From Flavobacterium sp. LC2016-13 (GTDB taxonomy: Bacteria; Bacteroidota; Bacteroidia; Flavobacteriales; Flavobacteriaceae): 64,000 nucleotides of DNA. A program made the translations under genes and the position numbers. Each line of letters opens with the position of its first letter. Position 1 is the first letter of the stretch. The stretch spans positions 248,001-312,000 of the forward strand of contig NZ_WMDQ01000007.1 in the NCBI RefSeq assembly GCF_009707955.1, written 5' to 3'. The notes below the pieces were generated by a model, which searched no databases, was not told the origin of the DNA, and was given only the letters and a program-made list of their open reading frames with translations. This document shows, piece after piece, positions 7,147-16,167 of the stretch.

Positions 7147-8439
7147 ATGATAAAAAGAAAAATAGTTGCAATTTTATTGCTGATTACTTGTGGGGTAAAT
7201 GCACAAGAACTAAGTAAAGAAGATGTCAAAAAAGAAGTAATTCGACTTCTTGATTCAATCAACAAAGCAAAACTTCCTGACACTAAATCGGGAGTTGCTG
7301 ATGAACATTGGTACGACAGAATCTCTTTAAGAGGATATGCACAAATTCGATACAATGGTTTGTTCTCTACAAACGATAAAGTTTCGTGCGAACAATGTGA
7401 TAAATCCTGGGGAACAACTTCTACAGCTCCAGATGCACAAGCAAACAACGGACTTTTTATCAGACGTGCACGTTTAGTATTTTCAGGGCAAGTTCATCCA
7501 AATGTGTTTTTCTATTTTCAACCCGATTTTGCCAGTTCACCAAGTACAGGAATTCAAAACTTTGTACAAATTCGCGATTTATATTTTGATCTTTCTTTTG
7601 ATAAGAAAAAAGAATATCGTGTGCGTGTAGGTCAAAGTAAAATCCCGTATGGATTTGAAAACATGCAGTCAAGTTCACAACGTTTGACTTTAGACCGCGC
7701 CGACGCCATAAACAGTTCGATAGCAAACGAACGTGATTTAGGAATATTCTTTTATTGGGCGCCAGCTGAAATCAGAGAGCGTTTTGCCATGTTGGTTAAA
7801 GACGGATACAAAGGTTCAGGTGATTTTGGTGTATTTGCATTTGGAGTTTACAACGGACAGATCGCCAATAAAATAGACGGAAACAGAGATTTAAATGTAG
7901 TTGCAAGAGTAACATATCCGTTTGTTATCGGAAACCAGATCATCGAACCCGGAATTCAGGCTTATACAGGAAAATGGGCATTTACCGGAGAAATTTCATC
8001 TGGTGTTATAGTCGATGATCCTCAATATATAAAAGATCAGCGAGTAGGAGCAACCTTTGTTTTATACCCAAAACCTTTCGGAATTCAGACTGAATATAAT
8101 ATTGGTACAGGACCGCGTTATAATACGTTAACGAATACTGTTGATGAAACAGATCTAAACGGAGGTTACGTTTTACTGAATTATAAATTAGATTTTAAAA
8201 AGCAACATATCTATCCTTTCGCCAAATTTCAATATTATGACGGAGGAAAAAAATACGAAAAAGATGCCAGAAGTTATGTCGTAAGAGATTATGAACTTGG
8301 TATAGAATGGCAGCCAATTAAGGCTTTTGAACTTACAGCAGAATACGTAATTGCCGACAGAACTTTTGAAGACAGCGCGCTTCCAATCAACAGGCAACAA
8401 GGAAATTTATTGCGATTGCAAGCGCAGTTTAACTTCTAA
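7147..8439 (+). CDS. Phosphate-selective porin O/P family protein
   Basis: A 430-residue outer-membrane porin. A signal peptide of about 20 residues ends in VNAQ. A short N-terminal coiled segment (SKEDVKKEVIRLLDSINKAK) precedes a beta-barrel with family features: WYDRISLRGYAQIRYNGL, GLFIRRARLVFSGQVHPNVFFYFQPDFA, VGQSKIPYGFENMQSS and C-terminal LRLQAQFNF. OprO/OprP-type porins pass phosphate or polyphosphate. It follows the PhoB/PhoR-like pair but has its own promoter with three 11-bp repeats. Substrate specificity is inferred from family and regulation; the selectivity residues are not checked. Confidence 0.85.
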   Translation: MIKRKIVAILLLITCGVNAQELSKEDVKKEVIRLLDSINKAKLPDTKSGVADEHWYDRISLRGYAQIRYNGLFSTNDKVSCEQCDKSWGTTSTAPDAQANNGLFIRRARLVFSGQVHPNVFFYFQPDFASSPSTGIQNFVQIRDLYFDLSFDKKKEYRVRVGQSKIPYGFENMQSSSQRLTLDRADAINSSIANERDLGIFFYWAPAEIRERFAMLVKDGYKGSGDFGVFAFGVYNGQIANKIDGNRDLNVVARVTYPFVIGNQIIEPGIQAYTGKWAFTGEISSGVIVDDPQYIKDQRVGATFVLYPKPFGIQTEYNIGTGPRYNTLTNTVDETDLNGGYVLLNYKLDFKKQHIYPFAKFQYYDGGKKYEKDARSYVVRDYELGIEWQPIKAFELTAEYVIADRTFEDSALPINRQQGNLLRLQAQFNF

Positions 8440-8441
8440 AA

Positions 8442-9512
8442 TTATTCTTCAAAAACTTTAAATAACGAATCCCAGTCTATTTCTTCATTAAATTGGGATA
8501 AACCCTTAAACGATTTTACCTTTGAAAGATCTTCAATCGTAAAATCGTCTTGCATTGCATAAGGTACAAGATTTTCATCCTGAAGTTTTATCGCCAGATA
8601 TTCCTGTTCGTATTGTCCCGGAGTTGGAATAAAAAAAGCTTTTTTGCCCAATTTCGCCAAATCCATAACCGTTGTATATCCAGAACGGCATAAAACCAGT
8701 TCACTTTCGTTAAAAGTTTGTTCCAGTTGTTTCGAATTCATGAAATTATAATGCGTAACATTTCCTGATTCCAGCTTCGTCTGTTCTTTCTCCACAACAC
8801 CTTTTACAAAAACAACTTTACCTTCATAACGAACAATTTCTTCCTTTAACTTTTCTTCCAGATAAGTACGTTGAGGTTCAGGCCCCGAAAGAATAATCAT
8901 TAAATCATAAAGTTTTGGAGTTTCCTTTTTGCGCATTCTGCTCAAAGGACCAATATATTTTAAGTTTAACTCATTCGTTTTTAAATGGCCTAATTCACCG
9001 GTTAAATTTACTTCGTCATTAGTGTCTGGAACCCAGCATTCTGAATATTTTTTAATAACATGTTGATGACATTTACTGGTAAACCATGTCGTATTTCCAG
9101 TCATGACATTCAATTGATGCGTCATAAATACAGATGGAATTTTTCTGCTGAAAACCCCCAGTCTGTTATCTGAAATAATACCATCGATTCCATGTTTTTT
9201 AATCCATGAATTCACCATTTTTTTCTCATCTAAAATAGCCGTAATCATTTTAGGCAAGTTTTTGATCAGTTTCCATTTAAAATTTTTACCATTTTTAGCA
9301 TATTCAATATGATAAGAAGGCAATTCTAAAGTTTGTATATACGGAAATTCTTTTCGCAGCAAAGCCAATGCAATACCATCAGAAGCGATAATCGGAATAT
9401 AATTATTTTCCTGAAGCGCTTTTATTATCGGGATACATCTTGTGGCGTGGCCAAGTCCCCAGTTTAACGGAGCAATTAATATAGTTTTATTCGCAGAATA
9501 TTCAATGCTCAT
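8442..9512 (-). CDS. Glycosyltransferase, MurG/GT28-like fold
   Basis: A 356-residue GT-B enzyme. The N-terminal half has APLNWGLGHATRCIPIIKAL (glycine-rich loop and conserved His) and the acceptor-side motif GIISDNRLG. The C-terminal half has the GT28-like donor site (IILSGPEPQRTYLEEKL, then LVLCRSGYTTVMDLAKLGKKAF and PTPGQYEQEYLA). No signal peptide or membrane span is seen, so it is probably cytoplasmic or peripheral. It is convergent with the porin, the two stops lying two bases apart with no hairpin. It could build a glycolipid or modify a nucleotide-linked sugar; donor and acceptor cannot be read from the sequence. Confidence 0.8.
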   Translation of the reverse strand: MSIEYSANKTILIAPLNWGLGHATRCIPIIKALQENNYIPIIASDGIALALLRKEFPYIQTLELPSYHIEYAKNGKNFKWKLIKNLPKMITAILDEKKMVNSWIKKHGIDGIISDNRLGVFSRKIPSVFMTHQLNVMTGNTTWFTSKCHQHVIKKYSECWVPDTNDEVNLTGELGHLKTNELNLKYIGPLSRMRKKETPKLYDLMIILSGPEPQRTYLEEKLKEEIVRYEGKVVFVKGVVEKEQTKLESGNVTHYNFMNSKQLEQTFNESELVLCRSGYTTVMDLAKLGKKAFFIPTPGQYEQEYLAIKLQDENLVPYAMQDDFTIEDLSKVKSFKGLSQFNEEIDWDSLFKVFEE

Positions 9513-9708
9513 AGTGTAACGCTTTTTGAAACGAAGATAGAGAAATATGTTTTTGGTGTTATTTCGGACATATTACTAAATTATTAACTCTATATTCAAT
9601 GTTAAGGCTCATTATTCAGTTAAAACTTCTAAATAACATTAGAATTTATCAAGCAAAGTTATTTGTATGTTAACTACTAAACCGCATTTGAGAGGCCTTT
9701 ACACAAAA

Positions 9709-9735
9709 AAAGGAACTATTACTAGCTCCTTTTCT
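9709..9735 (-). terminator. Terminator of the Lys/Ala-rich protein gene
   Basis: Stem AAAGGAACTA (9709-9718) with TAGCTCCTTT (9723-9732), one mismatch, loop TTAC. Read on the minus strand it is followed by seven T residues. Confidence 0.75.
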
Positions 9736-9753
9736 ATAATGATTTGTTCTATT

Positions 9754-10266
9754 TTAATCCTGAATATAAGTTTTATTTCCGTTTTTATTGATGTAATACT
9801 TTCCGCCTTTTGGTCCCGTATACACTTTTTTTCCGTTGTATTCTCCAGTAACTTTATCAGCTACTTTTGGAGCTTTTTCTGTTGTTTCCTTCAAAGATTT
9901 TGCCGTTGATTTTTTAGTTGAAGTACCATCTTTCACTGCTTTTGCTTTTGTATCAGCAGTTTTAGCCTCTGTTTTTTTTACGTCAGCTTTTGTACTTTCA
10001 GCTTTAGCTTCTTTTTTGGCTTTAGCAGCATCGCTCTTCTTTTTTGCAGCTTCAGTTGTAGCTTTTCCTGATGCGTCAGTAGCATCTTTTGCTGCTTTTT
10101 TAGCTTTTGTTGCTTCTTTTTTTGCGTCGGTGACCTCCTTATCAGCAGCAGTTTTTTTCTTTTTAGCCGCAGTTTCAGTTTTTGATTTCGTTGTTTTTGT
10201 TGTTTCCTGCGCGTAAAAATTACTTGATAAAACAACCATAAAGCAAAGCAATAATAATTTTTTCAT
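9754..10266 (-). CDS. Secreted Lys/Ala/Thr-rich protein with PBCV basic-adaptor-like tail
   Basis: A 170-residue exported protein. The signal peptide (1-19) ends in NFYAQ. Residues 20-140 are low-complexity Lys/Ala/Thr/Asp, probably extended or coiled and strongly basic. The C-terminal 25 residues (GKKVYTGPKGGKYYINKNGN plus KTYI) resemble the PBCV basic adaptor domain, a short motif seen in proteins with basic repeats. Such a protein could bind DNA, nucleic-acid-rich matrix or anionic envelope polymers; that is inference. The repetitive composition produces long unused open frames on the other strand. It is downstream of the large outer-membrane protein on the same strand. Confidence 0.7.
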   Translation of the reverse strand: MKKLLLLCFMVVLSSNFYAQETTKTTKSKTETAAKKKKTAADKEVTDAKKEATKAKKAAKDATDASGKATTEAAKKKSDAAKAKKEAKAESTKADVKKTEAKTADTKAKAVKDGTSTKKSTAKSLKETTEKAPKVADKVTGEYNGKKVYTGPKGGKYYINKNGNKTYIQD

Positions 10267-10329
10267 AGTTTTCGAGGTTAAAATTTCAACTAAAAATAAT
10301 CAATTTATTGTAATGTTTTTCGCAAAGTG

Positions 10330-13300
10330 TTAAAAATAAGCACGAAGCTGAACATTTCCTGTGTGAACCGTACTTCCGGTCTCACTTTTTCTTCCCTGAT
10401 AATTTAAATTCACATCTAAAAACTGCGTGATGTTTTTCTGCAAAAGCAACTTCCAAACTAAGTTTTGTCCCGCCTGAAGCCCTTCTAACATCTGAAAACC
10501 TACAGATGAAAACTCATTTCCGACAAACTTATTTTCATAAAAAGAAAATTCACCGTTCACCGTTACCTTTTTTTCTCCCGCATACGAGAATGAAGTTCCG
10601 AGTCGGTTTTGAGATAAAGTTTCAAAATTTCCAATCTGGTTTTTCTTGTTTTGCAATTCATAAAAGAAATCCAAACTCGTATTCTTTGAAAACAAATAAC
10701 TAATTTTTGGTGCAATTTGATAGCCTTCCAAATCATAATTCTTCTCTGTAAAATCTTCAGAAACCAAATTTGTTTTTATCGTTTTGGTAAATAAGTTAAA
10801 CAACCAGCTTTTTTGATACAAATGCGTATACTGTAATTGATGCGAATTATTAGTGACATTTTGAGAGCCAATCGAAAGCAGGTTTTTTCCTTTATTAATA
10901 AGGTAAGAATACGTTACAGAATGTTTCTGTTTTCCGCGATTGTAATACAAACTGTTTCTGAAACTCGAATTCAGTCCCAAAACATTTTCCTCAGATGAAC
11001 TAAATGGATTTAGCTCTAAACGATCTCCAACAGTTTTCACCTTTCGATCCATAATAAAAGACGTCTGGTTATAAAAATAAGAAGCCAGTTTTTTAAAACC
11101 AGTTTCGTTTTGCCATTGCAGCGGATTCAAAGTAACCGATTGTGAAAATTTATTTTGATTGGTTTTGATGTAAATCTGATTCGGTAAAAATATTCGGATA
11201 AACTTTGCCTGATCCGGAAAAGGAGCAATCTCAAACTCTTCCAATTCCTGAATTCCGTTGCCGTTATAATCATTCCACGTATAAACACCTTGTCCAGTTG
11301 GAACTTCAATATAGGTAAATTCCTGTTGTGCTATAGTTCCTGAACTCGTTTCATAAACCGTTCCTATTTGCATAAACTGATTAAAAAATCGATCATTGTA
11401 CAGGATTCTCGAATTTAATGAAGGTTCATTTTTTCGGGAAGGCTCTGTAAAATTTAAAGTTCGATAACTCGCATAAACCGCTAAATCTGTTTTTTTATTC
11501 TGAATTAATTTCGATTTCAAAACATACATTTTAGAATCATTTACATGTTGCAGCAAACCATTTTGCAAACTATCATTGCGACGTTGCAAGTAGCCCAATT
11601 CTACAAAAACTTTTGTGCTGTCGCCGCGGCCAACAAAAACGCCATATTCTGAAAATCTCTGGCTCAAGGCCGAAAACTGATTCGTAACTTTATCTTTTTC
11701 CTGATTATCTTCGATCTGAATACTTCCGCCAACCCAGTTTTTACCAAAATGATATTTGGTTTTAGTTAAATTCCGAATGAATTTTGAAGTCGAGTTTGTT
11801 GCATCCGTATTCAAAAAACTGCCCTGATTTTGAATCGTCCATTTATTCAATTTAAAAAAAGCATTTGCCGTATGTCTCGATCCCGAATAACTTTCGGTAA
11901 AATCTAATTTTTCAAATTGATACGTAAACAAACCAATATTCGAAGTTTCCTTTTTAGAAAATAAATCAAAATTCAATCCCGTAACCAACAAACTCTGATT
12001 GCCTAAAAGTGTCGTATTTAAATTCCAATCCCGATTAAATTCAATATTATACAAACGTTCTACAGATCTAAAATCTTTCTGAACAAATTGATAATTGGCA
12101 AAACCGTCTAAAGTCCAGTCTCTTGTAAAAAGACGTTTTTTAATATTCGTTTTAAAAGCAATTCCTTCATTATTAGAATCATCAATATTCGAAAATAAAT
12201 TCAAGTCATTGTTGCTCATTGCGATTTCAAAATCGACCAGTGTTTTTTCATTAGGATTGTATTTTCCTAAAAATGTAGCAACCTGAATTTTCATTGGCGC
12301 AACCAATTTTACAATCGGTTCATAATTTCCCTGTAAAAAACCATTTACAGGAGCAACATATTCGTAAATACGCTCGACAGAATTATTGTTTTGAATAATA
12401 TAATTTCCAAGATTATTACCAACAAGACTAAACTTTACATTATATAAAACATCAGTAGATACATTTGAATATTCATAAACTTCAACTGAATTAATAATCG
12501 TTTTTTTATACAAAATCTTGGTTTCGGCATAAGCATCTTCATAAGCAGAAGGCGCAACCATTAAATTTTGATCATCGCCCGCCTGACTTAAAATCTGAAC
12601 CTGATCTTTAGAAAGATTTTGTTGTAAAGGCTGGTTTTTTAAATCATTTTCAGAATATATATAACCGCCAAAACTCCAGTTTTTATTCTCATGCGTTGCG
12701 CCCGCATACGTTACCATTCGGTTATAATTTCGTTCAGAATATTGATATTCAATATTAATACGCATTTCAGAAGTAATCGTAAAAAGCGATGTAAAAACAA
12801 TTTCACCCGCATTATAATCAATTACATAATCGTTGTTTTCGCCACGTTTCAGCAAAACACCGTTTACATAAACGCGCTCAGAACCTGAAATAACCAAAAC
12901 ATACAATTCGCCATTTTGTCCTTTCAATTTATACGGACCCTGATTTCCTTCCTGACCCGTAAAAGTACTTTTGGCATATTGTCCTTTTACAAAAGCAACC
13001 GATGCAAAAACATTAGTTTTACTCTCTTCAGTATCAAAATCAACACTTGCCGAGAGACCTTGTACTTTTTTATTAAAATTTAGAAATTGCGTTTTCCGGT
13101 TTTCTAAAAAAACATCGCCTGCGCGGATGTTCCAGTCATCGCTAAAAAGTTCCATAAAAATATTATCGAACTGATCCAGTTTTTGCGAATAACCACCATC
13201 CTGCAACGGAATATTACTGTCCTGCAATGAAGCCCTTAAACTCACTTTGTCGGATATTTTTCCTGTAATCTGAAGATCTAAATTGGAGTTTAAAACCGTA

Positions 13301-13761
13301 TTCTGATTATTTCCAATAGTGACGCCACGCGTAATGCTTCCGGAAGTATTTAAACCATCAAACGGAGTCACTTTTTTGGCATTGGCATTTTCGAGTTTGT
13401 ATAATTTCTCTGTTCCAACATCGTTACTAACAACCTGGCTGTCATTATAAATTCCGTATTCCTTCGTTAGAAAATCAGGATATCTTAAATAGTTAACGAT
13501 TAAAGTATCTGAAGCAAAGTTGAATTTTTCGTTTAAAAGCAAAGTTCCTTTTTGAAAATCGATTCGATAAAAAGTAGAATCAATAGGTTCTTTTTTTGAA
13601 TTTAAAAGTTCAAAAAAGCTGGAATTAATGCTGAATTTTTCAAGATGAATCGTATCCCGCGTCGCAATTACTTTTTTGGTTTGATACGATGATTCCGTTT
13701 CCTGCGCCTGAAGACCAGAAAACCAAATAAGCACCGTTAAAAACAGTAATTTTTTCAACAT
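10330..13761 (-). CDS. Large outer-membrane beta-barrel-like protein, function unknown
   Basis: A 1143-residue protein with a signal peptide ending in LQAQ. After an N-terminal beta domain comes a conserved-looking stretch, GSITRGVTIGNNQNTVLNSN followed by ISDKVSLRASLQDSNIPLQD and GDVFLENR. The rest alternates short aromatic-bounded strands and ends in QLRAYF, as barrels do. A small insert, YNGNGIQELEEFE near residue 840, looks like a dockerin or EF-hand-type Ca-binding loop. I recognise this as a conserved Bacteroidota hypothetical, not SprA (far larger) and not a TonB receptor (no plug). Role could be outer-membrane assembly or export. Only a 63-base gap separates it from the secreted basic protein, so co-transcription is likely. 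Confidence 0.75.
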   Translation of the reverse strand: MLKKLLFLTVLIWFSGLQAQETESSYQTKKVIATRDTIHLEKFSINSSFFELLNSKKEPIDSTFYRIDFQKGTLLLNEKFNFASDTLIVNYLRYPDFLTKEYGIYNDSQVVSNDVGTEKLYKLENANAKKVTPFDGLNTSGSITRGVTIGNNQNTVLNSNLDLQITGKISDKVSLRASLQDSNIPLQDGGYSQKLDQFDNIFMELFSDDWNIRAGDVFLENRKTQFLNFNKKVQGLSASVDFDTEESKTNVFASVAFVKGQYAKSTFTGQEGNQGPYKLKGQNGELYVLVISGSERVYVNGVLLKRGENNDYVIDYNAGEIVFTSLFTITSEMRINIEYQYSERNYNRMVTYAGATHENKNWSFGGYIYSENDLKNQPLQQNLSKDQVQILSQAGDDQNLMVAPSAYEDAYAETKILYKKTIINSVEVYEYSNVSTDVLYNVKFSLVGNNLGNYIIQNNNSVERIYEYVAPVNGFLQGNYEPIVKLVAPMKIQVATFLGKYNPNEKTLVDFEIAMSNNDLNLFSNIDDSNNEGIAFKTNIKKRLFTRDWTLDGFANYQFVQKDFRSVERLYNIEFNRDWNLNTTLLGNQSLLVTGLNFDLFSKKETSNIGLFTYQFEKLDFTESYSGSRHTANAFFKLNKWTIQNQGSFLNTDATNSTSKFIRNLTKTKYHFGKNWVGGSIQIEDNQEKDKVTNQFSALSQRFSEYGVFVGRGDSTKVFVELGYLQRRNDSLQNGLLQHVNDSKMYVLKSKLIQNKKTDLAVYASYRTLNFTEPSRKNEPSLNSRILYNDRFFNQFMQIGTVYETSSGTIAQQEFTYIEVPTGQGVYTWNDYNGNGIQELEEFEIAPFPDQAKFIRIFLPNQIYIKTNQNKFSQSVTLNPLQWQNETGFKKLASYFYNQTSFIMDRKVKTVGDRLELNPFSSSEENVLGLNSSFRNSLYYNRGKQKHSVTYSYLINKGKNLLSIGSQNVTNNSHQLQYTHLYQKSWLFNLFTKTIKTNLVSEDFTEKNYDLEGYQIAPKISYLFSKNTSLDFFYELQNKKNQIGNFETLSQNRLGTSFSYAGEKKVTVNGEFSFYENKFVGNEFSSVGFQMLEGLQAGQNLVWKLLLQKNITQFLDVNLNYQGRKSETGSTVHTGNVQLRAYF

Positions 13762-13901
13762 AAGAATTGTAACTCTAAAAAGCCAAAAGTAGTATTTATA
13801 ATTGGTAAAATTTGAGGCTTTTATTCGTTGATTTTATTGTCAATTAGGTTATTATTATATGATTTTGAAATAGTAGTAGCATCATAAATCAATCTTTTTT
13901 T

Positions 13902-13909
13902 TAGCTTTG
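13902..13909 (+). promoter_or_regulatory. -7 promoter box for the AraC pair
   Basis: TAGCTTTG is an exact TAnnTTTG match and lies 24 bases before the first AraC-type start codon. Confidence 0.6.
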
Positions 13910-13932
13910 TCTGCATCTAACGAACTTCAATT

Positions 13933-14994
13933 ATGGATACCGGTAAAGAACTTTTATTCTTTTTTAGTGCTTTGGGCGCTTTCAACGGAATAATTCTGGG
14001 CGTGTATTTCTTTTTCTTTACCAAGAAAAAATACCTGACCAATTATTTCCTGGGCGCACTTTTGTTTGCATTAAGTATCCGAATCGGAAAATCGGTATTT
14101 GTATATTTTGATCCTGCTTTGCCTAAAATGTATTTGCAGTTTGGGCTTACCGCTTGTTTTTTTATAGGTCCGTGTTTATATTATTTTCTTAGATCTGCGG
14201 TTGAAGAAATTCAGGTAATGCCAAAATCATGGAAACTCATACTTTTATTCTGGGGAATTGTTATTGTAAGTGTGGGATTAGTATTTCCGTATGAAAATTA
14301 TCCGGAATTGTGGACGCATTATTTTATAAAAGCAATTTATTTTCAATGGGCTGTTTATATTGTTTTTTCAGGTTTTGCAAGCAGACGAGTGCTGAAAAAA
14401 ATCATAAGTAGAAAAGACAAAACAACGCCGGCCGAAATGTGGTTCGGAATGCTTTTTCTGGGAAATTTTCTATTATTTCTTTTTTATTTTCTTGCCATAA
14501 TGGGTGCTTCCGGAGCAACATACATAAGCGGAGCAGTAGTTTTTTCTTTTATTTTATATCTGATTATTTCGATTCTTTTATACAGAAAAAAAACAGACGA
14601 TTTGTTTTTATTAAATGCACAGAAAAATTCAGGTAAAAAAATAGAGGAAAATGAAGCTGTTATTTTATTCGGAAAACTGAAAAGTATAATGAACGAAAAG
14701 GGTTTATATAAAAATCCAAACTTGAGTTTACAGGATTTGGCTCAGGAAATTAATATATCAAGCCATCAATTATCGCAGTTTTTGAACAATAATCTTGGAA
14801 AGAATTTCACCAGTTTTGTCAACGAATTCAGGATAAATGAAGCGTGCAGAATCATAACATCAAACGATAAACTTACGTTAGAATCTATAGGTTATGATGT
14901 TGGTTTTAATTCTAAATCGACATTTTTTGTAGCCTTTAAAAAACATACGGGAACAACGCCATTAAATTATCAACTACAGGCTTTACAAACTTAG
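13933..14994 (+). CDS. Membrane-bound AraC-family regulator (copy 1)
   Basis: A 353-residue protein. The N-terminal two thirds is a membrane domain with about six or seven hydrophobic helices (for example FFSALGAFNGIILGVYFFFF and FGMLFLGNFLLFLFYFLAIM). The C-terminal AraC HTH domain (about 250-353) contains LSLQDLAQEINISSHQLSQF and ESIGYDVGFNSKSTFFVAFK, with the family end GTTPLNYQ. It is probably an integral-membrane transcription factor that senses a signal at the inner membrane. It is followed three bases later by a close paralogue and then an outer-membrane TonB-type protein, its likely target. Effector unknown. Confidence 0.85.
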   Translation: MDTGKELLFFFSALGAFNGIILGVYFFFFTKKKYLTNYFLGALLFALSIRIGKSVFVYFDPALPKMYLQFGLTACFFIGPCLYYFLRSAVEEIQVMPKSWKLILLFWGIVIVSVGLVFPYENYPELWTHYFIKAIYFQWAVYIVFSGFASRRVLKKIISRKDKTTPAEMWFGMLFLGNFLLFLFYFLAIMGASGATYISGAVVFSFILYLIISILLYRKKTDDLFLLNAQKNSGKKIEENEAVILFGKLKSIMNEKGLYKNPNLSLQDLAQEINISSHQLSQFLNNNLGKNFTSFVNEFRINEACRIITSNDKLTLESIGYDVGFNSKSTFFVAFKKHTGTTPLNYQLQALQT

Positions 14995-14997
14995 ATT

Positions 14998-16053
14998 ATG
15001 AATCTCGGGAAAGAAATTTTATTCTTTTTTGGTGCTTTGGGCGCATTCAACGGAATTATTCTGAGTATTTACTTTTTCTTTTTTACGAAGAAAAAATACC
15101 TCACGAATCTTTTTTTGGGTGCAATGTTACTGGCTTTGAGTGTACGAATTACCGTTACGGTTTTTGTTTATTTTAATAACGCATTGCCAAAAACATATCT
15201 TCAAATTGGGCTTTCCGCTTGTTTGTTAATTGGTCCGTTTTTGTATTTTTTTATAAAATCCGGAATTCAGGGAATCAATACTATTTCTAAAGCCTGGAAA
15301 TGGAATCTGATTTTCTGGTTGATTACTATTTTGAGTATCGGTTTTTTGCTTCCTTATGAAAATTATCCTGTTTTATGGAATAACTATTTTGTTGAAGTCA
15401 TCTTTCTTCAATGGTTTATGTATATCTTTTTATCAGGTTTTGAAAGTAGAACTTTGCTTCAAAAAATAGTAAACAAAAATGAAAAAGCCAGCGCTGCAGA
15501 AGTATGGTTTGGAGCTGTTTTTCTTGGCAACGCTATTGTTTTTATATTTTATTTTCTGGGATTAGCCCGAATTCCTTTCATTTCCTGCATTACCGGCGCC
15601 GTATCTTTTACCTTCATTTTATATTTAATTGTTTCTGTTCTTTTATACCGAAAAAAAACAGACGATTTATTTTTGTTGCATATTCAAAAAGGCAAAAAAA
15701 TAGATGAAAGTGAAGCAGCAATTTTATCTGAAAAGCTTAAAAATATAATGAGCGGGAAAGAATTGTTTAAAAATCCAAACCTGTCTTTACAGGATTTGGC
15801 TCAGGAACTGAACATTTCGAACCATCAATTATCTCAGTTTTTAAATAATAATCTGGGTAAGAACTTTACAAGTTTTGTAAACGAATTTAGAATCAACGAA
15901 GCTTGTAAAATTATTACTTCAAATGGTAAACTTACGCTCGAATCTATAGGTTATGATGTTGGTTTTAATTCTAAATCGACATTTTTTGCTGCCTTTAAAA
16001 AACATACAGGAACGACACCTTTAAACTATCAATTGCAGATTTTACAGGCTTAA
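14998..16053 (+). CDS. Membrane-bound AraC-family regulator (copy 2)
   Basis: A 351-residue paralogue of the preceding gene, with the same layout: multi-helix membrane domain, then an AraC HTH domain (LSLQDLAQELNISNHQLSQF; ESIGYDVGFNSKSTFFAAFK). Only three bases separate it from copy 1, so the two are co-transcribed. The membrane halves differ at many positions, whereas the end of the DNA-binding half is nearly identical, with a 49-base identical tract (14881-14929 and 15940-15988). Conserved DNA binding with diverged sensing is the simplest reading, perhaps helped by gene conversion. The two may heterodimerise on the same operator. Confidence 0.85.
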   Translation: MNLGKEILFFFGALGAFNGIILSIYFFFFTKKKYLTNLFLGAMLLALSVRITVTVFVYFNNALPKTYLQIGLSACLLIGPFLYFFIKSGIQGINTISKAWKWNLIFWLITILSIGFLLPYENYPVLWNNYFVEVIFLQWFMYIFLSGFESRTLLQKIVNKNEKASAAEVWFGAVFLGNAIVFIFYFLGLARIPFISCITGAVSFTFILYLIVSVLLYRKKTDDLFLLHIQKGKKIDESEAAILSEKLKNIMSGKELFKNPNLSLQDLAQELNISNHQLSQFLNNNLGKNFTSFVNEFRINEACKIITSNGKLTLESIGYDVGFNSKSTFFAAFKKHTGTTPLNYQLQILQA

Positions 16054-16123
16054 ACAGAGTATTGATTTATAAATTCGTACTCCTGATTTCTCATTCCGTT
16101 ACCTCATTTTGCGATTTACAACT

Positions 16124-16146
16124 GACTTTTGTCACAACCAAAAGTC
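16124..16146. promoter_or_regulatory. Candidate operator palindrome upstream of the TonB-type protein
   Basis: GACTTTTG (16124-16131) and CAAAAGTC (16139-16146) form a perfect 8-bp inverted repeat with a 7-base spacer, 21 bases before the ATG. It could be an operator for the adjacent AraC-type pair or an mRNA hairpin. Confidence 0.35.
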
Positions 16147-16167
16147 TAATCTTAATCGTTAAAATTT

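Noticed and set aside
9836..10216. 126-codon plus-strand open frame opposite the Lys/Ala-rich protein
   Set aside because: It is the complement of a low-complexity Lys/Ala-coding region, has Ala/Ser/Phe-only composition and no promoter. A second minus-strand frame here is likewise an artefact.
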